Assembly: GCA_964653435.1 (NCBI GenBank)
Contig: CAZZFA010000006.1
Coordinates: 1 to 64,000, forward strand
Length of the DNA stretch: 64,000 nt
Reading direction: 5' to 3'
Source of the DNA: CAZMVY01 sp964653435
GTDB lineage: Bacteria; Planctomycetota; Phycisphaerae; UBA1845; PWPN01
Under the pieces are notes generated by a model, which saw nothing but the letters and a program-made list of their open reading frames with translations, was not told the origin of the DNA and did no database searches. Made by a program: the position numbers and the translations under genes. Below are positions 42,584 through 50,032 of the stretch, one piece after another (the first letter of the stretch is position 1; each line of letters starts with the position of its first letter).

Positions 42584-44434
42584 TCACGGGCGCGTCGGCA
42601 CGGCCGGCTGTGTTTCCGCGCCTCCGGCGAACCGGATGAGCCGCTTGCCCTCGCGGCGCACGTACGCGGTGCCGGCGTAGTTGGTGACTACGACGAGGTC
42701 GCTGTCCGGGTCGCCGTTGAATGCGGGATAGCGATAGATCGTGTGGGCAACCCTGGCGTAATCCGGCCTGTCCGACCAGGCTTCGAGCTGCCTCGCCTCG
42801 CCGACGGCAAAAAAGGGTTCGGGGCCTTGAAGGCGGCGCAGGACTGCCTCGTGGATCAGTTGTTCCGCCGCGAGCCGGGCCCCCGCGCGCCGGGCCTTCC
42901 GCTGTTCGGCGGCCACCTGCAAGGGATGGAGGACGGCCTTGCACGTCTGGTTCGTATGAAAGACCAGCCGCGGGTCCGGCGGACTCATCCATTGCAGGTC
43001 GTCAGCGGCCGGAATCGAGACTACCTGACGCAAACCCTCGGCGAACCCGAAGTAGTTGGGCCGCGCGATTGCGAGGGGCGCCACGAACGCGCGGAGGACG
43101 ATGAAGGCGACGGTTCCCGAGATACCCACGGTGAGGAAGGCGGTGCGCGGATGACCCGCCTCGAAAAGCCAGATCGCCAGCGCGATCGCCGCACCGCCCA
43201 TCCACAACACGAGCAGGCTCCTTGTAAGGACGGCCTCCGGAAGATCGCCGAGGGCGCCGGCCAGCTCGTGAGCCGCTACGCCCAGCCCCACTACCAGTGC
43301 CGTCGCCAGAAGCACGAAGCTCTGGCGCCCGGCCGGCTCCCGTTCGGCCGTGCGGAAGAAGTGGCGTTCCGTCACGACGCCCGACAACAGGGCCGCCCAG
43401 GGCAGCAACGGGACGACGTACTCGATCCGCTTGAACCGTGCCCACGTCAGGAGCACGAGGCCGGTCGCGAGGAGGCACCAGGGCAGCCAGAGGCAACGGC
43501 GGTCGGCCGCGTAGCGCTTCAGGTACGGGGCTGCCAGCGCTTCGGGCAGCCAGAACGTCCACGGCAGCAACAGGGCGGCAAGCACAACCAGCGGGAGCCA
43601 GAGCTGGCCTGATCCTTGCGACCCGCCGGCGGACAACCAGGGCAGCAGCTTCTGCTCCCATGTCAGCCGGAGCGCGTCGAAGCCCACGGACGGCGTCCGC
43701 CCGATTGCGATGATCCACCAACCGAAGACGGCCGCAAAAATGACCAGGCCGGGCAGCAGGAACAGCCGGGGGACTTCGCCGATGCGGCGGGTCACGAACA
43801 GGTACGCGAGCAACCCCGGCGGCACGAGCAGCAACGGCAGGGGCATCCGGGCGAGCATCGCGACGCCCAGGCATGCGTAGAACGCCGCAAGCCACGCACG
43901 GCGAACGGATCGCGTCTGCGCCCGGAGGCCGTGTTCGAACGTCAGGACGCTCAGCAGGCACCAGAGCATGAGCTGTGCGTCCACCGTAGCGATGTGTGTG
44001 TAGTGGAGCGTGCCGGCGGCGCTGGCGAAGATGATCATCGCGACGAATGAAACACGCCGGCCGAACAGGGTCCGCGCCAGTGATCCCAGAGCGATGAGAC
44101 AGCCGAACCCGGCTACGGCGGAAGGCAGCCGCAGGCTCAGGGCGTCCAGCCGTCCGAGGAGCCGCCACGACAAGGCGGCCGTCCAGTACGCCAGCGGGGG
44201 TCTTGCCGGCTGGGGCTCATCGGAGAATCGCGGGACGAGCCAGTTGTCGGCGGCGTCCATCTCGCGCGTCGTCTGGCCCACGAGACACTCCGCCGCACTC
44301 AGGGGCAGGTCCTGGGCGAGACGGAACAGGAACACTCCCCCCGCGATGAGCGCCACGAGGACCAGGTGAACGGCGCGCGGCGTCCACCCGGACGAAGACG
44401 GCGACGAATCGGCGATGGAAACGGGTTCAGGCAT
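42584..44434 (-). CDS. GT39/ArnT-like membrane glycosyltransferase
   Basis: 616 residues. Its ATG (44434) overlaps the stop of the upstream propeller-LAB_N gene by one base (TGATG), so the two are co-translated. About ten to twelve hydrophobic helices are present. The first periplasmic loop has the EC-LVGQTTREMDAADNW and RPPLAYW motifs. In ArnT, 'D/E..Y...REM...G.....F......KPPL.YW' is the signature of polyprenyl-phosphate sugar transferases (PMT_2). A later helix cluster and a soluble C-terminal domain (about 470-616) follow. The REM and RPPLxYW strings make the ArnT-like group clear. It likely transfers an aminosugar or another sugar from undecaprenyl phosphate to a lipid-A-like or other acceptor. 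Confidence 0.87.
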   Translation of the reverse strand: MPEPVSIADSSPSSSGWTPRAVHLVLVALIAGGVFLFRLAQDLPLSAAECLVGQTTREMDAADNWLVPRFSDEPQPARPPLAYWTAALSWRLLGRLDALSLRLPSAVAGFGCLIALGSLARTLFGRRVSFVAMIIFASAAGTLHYTHIATVDAQLMLWCLLSVLTFEHGLRAQTRSVRRAWLAAFYACLGVAMLARMPLPLLLVPPGLLAYLFVTRRIGEVPRLFLLPGLVIFAAVFGWWIIAIGRTPSVGFDALRLTWEQKLLPWLSAGGSQGSGQLWLPLVVLAALLLPWTFWLPEALAAPYLKRYAADRRCLWLPWCLLATGLVLLTWARFKRIEYVVPLLPWAALLSGVVTERHFFRTAEREPAGRQSFVLLATALVVGLGVAAHELAGALGDLPEAVLTRSLLVLWMGGAAIALAIWLFEAGHPRTAFLTVGISGTVAFIVLRAFVAPLAIARPNYFGFAEGLRQVVSIPAADDLQWMSPPDPRLVFHTNQTCKAVLHPLQVAAEQRKARRAGARLAAEQLIHEAVLRRLQGPEPFFAVGEARQLEAWSDRPDYARVAHTIYRYPAFNGDPDSDLVVVTNYAGTAYVRREGKRLIRFAGGAETQPAVPTRP

Positions 44435-45807
44435 CAGTCCTCGGCTACCTCGGCGGCCAGGCCGTTCTGGAGAGTGCCGTTGTCCGCGGGCGCGCCGCGG
44501 CGATCGTCCCGGTGGGTAAGGGCCTCGCGCCGGCGGCGGTAGACCAGCATCAGATTTCGCACGTAGATCGCACAGGCCAGCACCTGCCCCGCGACAAACA
44601 CGCTGTCCTTCGCGCGGAATCCGCGGACGGTGTAAATGAGAATCGCCACGCTTCCCGCGATCGAGATGTACCAGAACGCAACCGGTATGGTGACGCGTTT
44701 GCGTTTCTCGCTGGCGTACCACTGCACGGCGAACCGCATGAAGAAGAGAAACTGCGCACCGAATCCGAAGACGATCCAGCCGTTCGGAACCCATCGCCAG
44801 ATGCCCGGCCGCGTGCGGCGATAGGGAAACAACTCGTCGCCGACGGCTTGCGGCTGCGTTTCGTAGTACGGCTTCGGCAGCCGCGACGCTTCGCGATCCG
44901 CCGACGGCGCGGCCGGGCGGGCCGACGAAGGGAGCGTGTCGCCCCATTGCTCGGGCGTGAGCCATTGCAGGCCGCCCCGGGCGAGCGTGACGAACAGGCG
45001 CCGGTCCGGCAGCAGCGCGAGGCCGTTCATGCCCACGCGCGGGAACTGGCGGAAGGCCAGTATGCGGCCGTCGAGGCTGACGAAGAGCAACTCGCGCCGT
45101 TTCGCGCTCAGGACAAGCAGACTTCGCGTGGTCGCGTCGTATGTCACGTCGGAAAGATCGTTCGTGCCGAGGTCGTACCGGTTTACAAACCGGGCGCGGA
45201 TCGGCTCGGCGGCGCTCGCCGGGATGCCCTCGCGCTCGCGCAGGGGCAGTTCCACCTCGATCAGGCCGAGCGCGTCATCGCCGTGTGTGAGGATGAAATG
45301 CCCCGTCCGTTCGCTGCCGACGGGGGGGAGGAAGCAGATGCCCGTGAGGCCCTTGCCCGGGGCGACGGCGTCGCGCGAGGCGGCGTCGAGCACGTCTTTC
45401 ATCGGCACCTCAAAGGTGCGGCGAACCTCGGCGGGATCGCGGTCGATGTCGATCTCGTAGATGAGCGGCGGGCCCGCGTCCGTAACGTATAGCCAGCCGG
45501 TGCGTGGATCGACGGTTACGCCTTCCAGATCCCGCCCCGTGGCGAAAGACGCCAGTTGACGCCGCCGGCCGGTCAGATCGAACTCGCCGATGTCCCCGTG
45601 CTGATCCACGACGAACACGCTTTCGTGCTCAGGGTGGTACGTGGCGCCGGCGGGGCGCGGCAGGGCGAGCGCCTGGGCGCCGGGCAGCTTGGCCGGCGCG
45701 GTACGCGGAGGGGCCAGCGCAGCACCAATGACCACGGCCGCCGCCAGGGCGGCTACGCTGATCGCAAAAGGCAGCAGTTTGAATCGTGCAGGCAAGAATC
45801 CGCTCAC
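44434..45807 (-). CDS. SdiA-regulated/YjiK-like propeller fused to LAB_N membrane domain
   Basis: 457 residues from GTG 45807. One N-terminal helix (about 12-31) leads into a periplasmic beta-propeller (about 45-280), with PAGATYHPEHESVFVVDQHGDIGEFDLTG, LEGVTVDPRTGWLYVTD, GKGLTGICFLP and NDLSDVTYD, the 'SdiA-regulated'/YjiK repeat style. The C-terminal part (about 335-430) has three helices with GWIVFGFGAQFLFFMRFAVQW, SEKRKRVTIPVAFWYISIAG and ACAIYVRNLMLVYR, which is the LAB_N (lipid-A-disaccharide synthase N-terminal) domain. LAB_N alone is about 90 aa and often precedes ArnT-like genes, as here. The GT39 gene starts on its last base. Confidence 0.85.
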   Translation of the reverse strand: MSGFLPARFKLLPFAISVAALAAAVVIGAALAPPRTAPAKLPGAQALALPRPAGATYHPEHESVFVVDQHGDIGEFDLTGRRRQLASFATGRDLEGVTVDPRTGWLYVTDAGPPLIYEIDIDRDPAEVRRTFEVPMKDVLDAASRDAVAPGKGLTGICFLPPVGSERTGHFILTHGDDALGLIEVELPLREREGIPASAAEPIRARFVNRYDLGTNDLSDVTYDATTRSLLVLSAKRRELLFVSLDGRILAFRQFPRVGMNGLALLPDRRLFVTLARGGLQWLTPEQWGDTLPSSARPAAPSADREASRLPKPYYETQPQAVGDELFPYRRTRPGIWRWVPNGWIVFGFGAQFLFFMRFAVQWYASEKRKRVTIPVAFWYISIAGSVAILIYTVRGFRAKDSVFVAGQVLACAIYVRNLMLVYRRRREALTHRDDRRGAPADNGTLQNGLAAEVAED

Positions 45808-45857
45808 AGCAAGACGGCCGCTCCCTCTCGGCCGGATACGGGTCCCGACCAGGGCGG

Positions 45858-45886
45858 ATTATACGCCGCCCCCTTGCACACGACCA
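45858..45886 (-). promoter_or_regulatory. Candidate promoter for the propeller-LAB_N/GT39 pair
   Basis: On the minus strand a perfect TATAAT (45858-45863) lies 44-50 bases before the GTG start. TGGTCG occupies the -35 position at 17-base spacing but matches only 3/6. A perfect -10 is rare in this G+C-rich sequence. Confidence 0.45.
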
Positions 45887-46116
45887 GACCGGCTGAAACA
45901 AGCGGCCGAACGGCTGTCTGTTCATCGCGGTGCCTGGCCGCCGGACGCGACTGGTTGAGTTTGCGGATACGCGCACACCTGCTCGACATCGCGGGCGTAC
46001 CGCCGGTGTATTCGGTATGGCGGCCCCCGGCGCAGCATTCACATGCCCGGGCCTTCGCAGGTTCCGACCGTTGTGTCGTTGCAATCAGCGGCGGCGGGGC
46101 TGATCCTCCCGGTTGG
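45887..46116. other. Intergenic remainder
   Basis: The rest of the 309-base gap between the propeller-LAB_N gene and the sulfatase. No gene, repeat or terminator is recognised. Confidence 0.3.
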
Positions 46117-47511
46117 TCATTCATCCTCGCCCCAGACCTTCGGGACCTTGAAGTCGCGCGGCATCGGTCCGCCTCGGCCCTTGGGAGGCACGGCGGCCTT
46201 CGCGTAGGCATCGAGACGCGAACGGAGTTCCTTGACCTTCTCGGGGTTTTCCTCGGCCAGGTTCGTTTTCTCGTACGGATCCCTGGCGATGTTGAACAAC
46301 TCGATGCTCGGCGCCGGCGATTCCCCGGCGCCGCGGCCGGCACGCGGCACATTCACAACGAGCTTCCAGTCGCCGCAGCGGATTGCCCCGCCGTCGGGCG
46401 TAACATTGTGCAGGATTTCCGTGCGGGGCGAGGGCTTGCCTTCGGCCATTGTCGGCCAGGCATCGCGTCCGTCGAGCGGCAGCGGCGAATCCAGTGACGC
46501 CCCGGCCAGCTTGAGCAGCGTCGGGTGCCAGTCAACGATGTGCAGCATCTCATTAACGACGGTGCCGGGCCGGATGCGGCCGGGCCAGACGGCGAAGGCC
46601 GGCACCCGCACGCCGCCTTCGTAGACCGTTCCCTTGCCGGCACGGAGCGGGCCGTTGTTCGCGCCGAGCGGCAGCGGTCCGCCGTTATCGCTGGCAAAGA
46701 GGATCAGTGTGTTCTCTCGCATGCCGCGTTTCTCCAGGGCCTCCAGGACACGGCCGATGGCGTCGTCCATGCATGTAGTCATGGCGGCATACGTTTGCCG
46801 CTTCCGGTCGGTGATGGCCCGGTATCGGTCGAGATACTCCGGCGGGGCCTGAAGCGGGGCGTGCGGCGAGTTGAACGCCAGATAGAGGAACAGCGGCTGC
46901 TTCGCGTCGTGTTCCTCGATGAGGCGGACGGCCTCGCGGGCGATGAGGTTCGTCGAATAGCCCTCCTCGCGGAGCGCTTTCTCGTTGCGGTGCCAGTCGA
47001 GGCCGCCGTCGCGTTCGTGCGTGAAGTAATCGATCGCCCCGCCGTACATGCCGTACTGCCAGTCGAAGCCGCGCTGCAGCGGCCGATACGGCTTCTCGTA
47101 GCAGCCGAGGTGCCACTTGCCGGTGATCGCGGTCCGGTAGCCGGCGCCCTTGAGGGCCTGCGGCAGCATCCGCTCCTCGAGCGACAACCCGTACTGCGAC
47201 CACGGGCGGATCACCCCGACCTGCAGGCCGTAGCGGATCGGATACCGCCCGGTCATGAGGCTCGCCCGCGTGGGCGTGCAGACCGGCTGGACGTAGAACT
47301 GCTCGAGTCGCACGCCGGCGGCGGCGAGTCTGTCGAGGACCGGGGTACGGATTTCGCCGCCGTGATAGCCGACGTCCTTCCACCCGAGGTCGTCGGCCAG
47401 GATGACGAGGATATGGGGGCGAGCCGGTGGCTTCGGATCGGATGCGTGAGCCTTCGATGTTGTCAGGAATGCCGCCGAGAGTGCGATTGCGGCCGCCGTC
47501 ATGAGTCTCAT
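46117..47511 (-). CDS. Secreted formylglycine-dependent sulfatase (S1 family)
   Basis: 464 residues from ATG 47511, which has GGAG eight bases upstream. A signal peptide ends near KAHASD. Metal and catalytic residues follow the sulfatase plan: ILADDLGW (two Asp), the formylglycine motif C78-T-P-T-R with TGRYP, GKWHLG (Lys/His), and FASDNGG (Asp-Asn). The C-terminal subdomain contains ELFNIARDPYEKTNLA, typical of polysaccharide and aryl sulfatases. It needs a sulfatase-maturing enzyme not seen here. Planctomycetes are known for large sets of these genes. The substrate is not predictable. Transcription is on the minus strand, with divergence from the grpE-like gene. Confidence 0.93.
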   Translation of the reverse strand: MRLMTAAAIALSAAFLTTSKAHASDPKPPARPHILVILADDLGWKDVGYHGGEIRTPVLDRLAAAGVRLEQFYVQPVCTPTRASLMTGRYPIRYGLQVGVIRPWSQYGLSLEERMLPQALKGAGYRTAITGKWHLGCYEKPYRPLQRGFDWQYGMYGGAIDYFTHERDGGLDWHRNEKALREEGYSTNLIAREAVRLIEEHDAKQPLFLYLAFNSPHAPLQAPPEYLDRYRAITDRKRQTYAAMTTCMDDAIGRVLEALEKRGMRENTLILFASDNGGPLPLGANNGPLRAGKGTVYEGGVRVPAFAVWPGRIRPGTVVNEMLHIVDWHPTLLKLAGASLDSPLPLDGRDAWPTMAEGKPSPRTEILHNVTPDGGAIRCGDWKLVVNVPRAGRGAGESPAPSIELFNIARDPYEKTNLAEENPEKVKELRSRLDAYAKAAVPPKGRGGPMPRDFKVPKVWGEDE

Positions 47512-47598
47512 GGGATCTTCTCCGAGTCTGGGGTTCACAGATTTTGCGCCCGGATTGTGCGCGAAGTGTGACGGAATGAAAAGTCGGCCGCGAAGCCT

Positions 47599-47627
47599 TT
47601 TCTCCGGGGAGCCGGAGGATATATAAT
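47599..47627 (+). promoter_or_regulatory. Candidate promoter for the grpE-hsp70 pair
   Basis: A perfect TATAAT at 47622-47627 lies about 90 bases before the grpE-like ATG. The -35 region (47599-47604) is weak. The A+T-rich run is unusual for this sequence. Confidence 0.4.
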
Positions 47628-47717
47628 ATGCCTGCTGATCCTTTCGCCGCGGGGTCAGCGGCTTCGCGGCTGCGCGGTCCGCCGCGAGGCATTCAGCGGC
47701 GTGGAAGGAGCCAGCTT

Positions 47718-48395
47718 ATGCCATCACGGAAGATCGCGTCCTCGCGACCGAAGCGCTCCGAATCAGCCCGGCGAACCACCAAAGCAGACATGAAGGTCTC
47801 CGCGGCCTCCTCCGCGGCCAAGGCGAAGCGGGATGCCTCGGCGCCGATTTCGCACGCTCCCGGTACGCCCGCGGACGTCCTGGCTCGGGCGGAGGCCGAT
47901 ATTGCCGCCGCCGTCGATTCGCTGAACAAACAGATGAGCACGGCCATGGCCACGATCACCGAACTGGCGGTTGCCCAGCGCGGGCGTGGGGAGGCGGTTA
48001 TCCGCACGGCCCCGCTTGACCGCGCGACGGCCACCTTTCAGCGGCTGATCGCGGAAGTGGTGGACGAGAAGCTTGCCGAGATGTTGCCGCCGCTGATCTC
48101 GTTGCGTAACGAGATGGATCAGCGGGCGAACGGCCGTGGGGCGTCGGACGGTACGGAGGAGGACTTCTGCCGGCGCGGGCTTGCCGCGCTCGATCAGGTT
48201 CTCGCCAGCGCCGAAGTCCGCCGTTATGACGCCCGCGTCGGCGAGGCGTTCGATCCGGTGATTCACCTGGCGGTGGGCGAGACGAACCGCGCGGACCTCG
48301 CGAACGGGGCGGTGGCCGAATCGCTCCAGCCGGGTTTCCGTTCCTCGCGGGGCAAGGTGATCGTGCCCGCCCGGGTCAAGGTCAACAGGAGGTGA
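47718..48395 (+). CDS. GrpE-like nucleotide exchange factor
   Basis: 225 residues from ATG 47718, with GGAAGGAG upstream. The N-terminal 50 residues are Ser/Lys/Ala-rich and probably unstructured. A helical region follows (ADIAAAVDSLNKQ...; IAEVVDEKLAEMLPPLISLRN), then the GrpE head: RVGEAFDPVIHLAVGE and ESLQPGFRSSRGKVIVPARVKV. These correspond to the family's 'FDP..H.A' and 'Q.GY...G.vIRPA.V.V' motifs. It should promote ADP release from an Hsp70. The Hsp70 gene begins four bases after its stop, so they form a dedicated pair. It may not be the housekeeping GrpE. Confidence 0.8.
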   Translation: MPSRKIASSRPKRSESARRTTKADMKVSAASSAAKAKRDASAPISHAPGTPADVLARAEADIAAAVDSLNKQMSTAMATITELAVAQRGRGEAVIRTAPLDRATATFQRLIAEVVDEKLAEMLPPLISLRNEMDQRANGRGASDGTEEDFCRRGLAALDQVLASAEVRRYDARVGEAFDPVIHLAVGETNRADLANGAVAESLQPGFRSSRGKVIVPARVKVNRR

Positions 48396-48399
48396 GACC

Positions 48400-49989
48400 A
48401 TGGCCCGCCTGGGCATCGATTTCGGTACGACCAACACGGTCGCGATGATCCACGACCGCGGCATGTTCTCGGTCGTGCTGCATGCCACCCGGACCCGAGC
48501 CGGCACGGTGGTACAGGAGGTGTATCCGTCCGCGATCCTGATCGACAAGGCGAGCGGGCGGCGATGGTTCGGCGTGGAGGCCGATCGTCGCTTCGGCCAG
48601 ACCGGGCCGAGCAGCGACCATGTTTTCATCCCCTCGCTGAAGCGGCAGTTGCGCGGTTATTCGGAAGGCCGCCGCGTGGCCGTGGCCGAAGGCGCCGCGG
48701 GTCACCAGCCCGGGCTCGACCTCGCCGATCTGTTCACGGACTTTCTGAAGTCGCTCGCCGAGTCGATTCGCCAGTCTCAGACGCTGGAGGCGGGTGAGCC
48801 GCTCGAGGCGGTGATCACGTGGCCGGCGAACGCCAACGGGGCGCAGCGGCACATTACGCGCCGGTGCTTCCGCGAGGCGGGCTTCGAGGTGCTCGATACG
48901 TTGAACGAGCCGACGGCCTCGGCCATCGAACTCGCGGATTGTCTTACGGCCGGGCGGGGCTCGGAGCGAAAGCGCAAGCCCTCGGCGGTGGCCGTGTTCG
49001 ACCTGGGCGGCGGAACGTTCGACGCCTCCGTTGTATGGATCGACGGCAACGATTTCCATGTGCTCGCCTCCGCCGGCATCGGGGACCTGGGCGGCGACGA
49101 CTTCGACCGGCTGCTGCTGGATCTGTTCCTGCGGAAGCTCCAGATCCAGGCCGAGGAGATCGGGCCGCTCACGCGGCACGCGTTGCTGCGTCAGGCCCGT
49201 TCGCAGAAGGAGACGATCTCGGCCGGCGTGGCCCGGAGCCTTTTCCTGAACCCGCAGGATTTCGGTCTGGAGGGGCGGCCGGTGATGATCCCCGTGAGCA
49301 CGTTCTACGAGCGTGTCCGGCCGCTGTTGCGTCCGGCGATCGAGACGCTCGGCCGGGTGATCGAGGCGGCGGCGGCGAAGGAGCCGCGTGTCCGCGCGGA
49401 GGCGGGCCTGACGCTCTATCTCGTGGGCGGCTCGTCGAAGCTGCCGCTCGTGGCCGAGATGGTGTCGGAGGCGTTTCCCGGCGGGCGCGTCATTCTCACC
49501 GACAAGCCGTTCACCTCCGTTGCGATGGGCGCGGCGATCTGCGCCACGGAGCGCGTCCGCTACCGCGACGTGTTCGCGCGGCACTTCGGGCTGATCCGGC
49601 TGCGCGATCACGGCCGCGCGGAGACCTTCGATACGATCTTCCCCGCCGGCACGCCGATTCCGCGGAAGGGCGAGCCGGCGCTGGAGAAGGTGGCGTGGTA
49701 TCATCCGCATCACAACGTGGGTCACCTGCGATACCTGGAGTGCACGTCGATCGGGCCGGACGGCCTGCCCGACGGCGATGTCCGCACCTGGTCGGACATC
49801 CTCTTCCCGTACGATCCGCAACTGCCGCTGACGGCGTCGCTGTCGCGCGCGGAGATCGTCGCCACCGACCGCTTCGCGAACGAGGCGGTATGCGAGGTGT
49901 ACCGCTGCGACTCGGACGGCGTCATCACGGTGGAGTTGCGCCGGCCGTCGCAGTTCGACGCGCGGACGTACGAAATCTTTCGCGACTGA
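48400..49989 (+). CDS. Hsp70-family ATPase with shortened C-terminal part
   Basis: 529 residues. The nucleotide-binding domain is complete: LGIDFGTTNTVAMIH (phosphate 1), LNEPTASAIELAD, VFDLGGGTFDASVV (phosphate 2) and LYLVGGSSKLPLVAEMV (adenosine). DnaK is about 640 aa with a beta-sandwich and a helical lid. Here only about 145 residues follow the ATPase, beta-rich (FPAGTPIPRKGEPALEKVAWY and CEVYRCDSDGVITVELRRPS). They look like a reduced substrate-binding sandwich with no lid and no EEVD-type tail. It shares a start-stop gap of four bases with the GrpE-like gene. Clients are unknown, and no J-protein gene is adjacent. Confidence 0.88.
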   Translation: MARLGIDFGTTNTVAMIHDRGMFSVVLHATRTRAGTVVQEVYPSAILIDKASGRRWFGVEADRRFGQTGPSSDHVFIPSLKRQLRGYSEGRRVAVAEGAAGHQPGLDLADLFTDFLKSLAESIRQSQTLEAGEPLEAVITWPANANGAQRHITRRCFREAGFEVLDTLNEPTASAIELADCLTAGRGSERKRKPSAVAVFDLGGGTFDASVVWIDGNDFHVLASAGIGDLGGDDFDRLLLDLFLRKLQIQAEEIGPLTRHALLRQARSQKETISAGVARSLFLNPQDFGLEGRPVMIPVSTFYERVRPLLRPAIETLGRVIEAAAAKEPRVRAEAGLTLYLVGGSSKLPLVAEMVSEAFPGGRVILTDKPFTSVAMGAAICATERVRYRDVFARHFGLIRLRDHGRAETFDTIFPAGTPIPRKGEPALEKVAWYHPHHNVGHLRYLECTSIGPDGLPDGDVRTWSDILFPYDPQLPLTASLSRAEIVATDRFANEAVCEVYRCDSDGVITVELRRPSQFDARTYEIFRD

Positions 49990-50032
49990 CGGGGACGGCG
50001 GACGGTCGCGCCGACTCGCCCGCACGGAGCCG

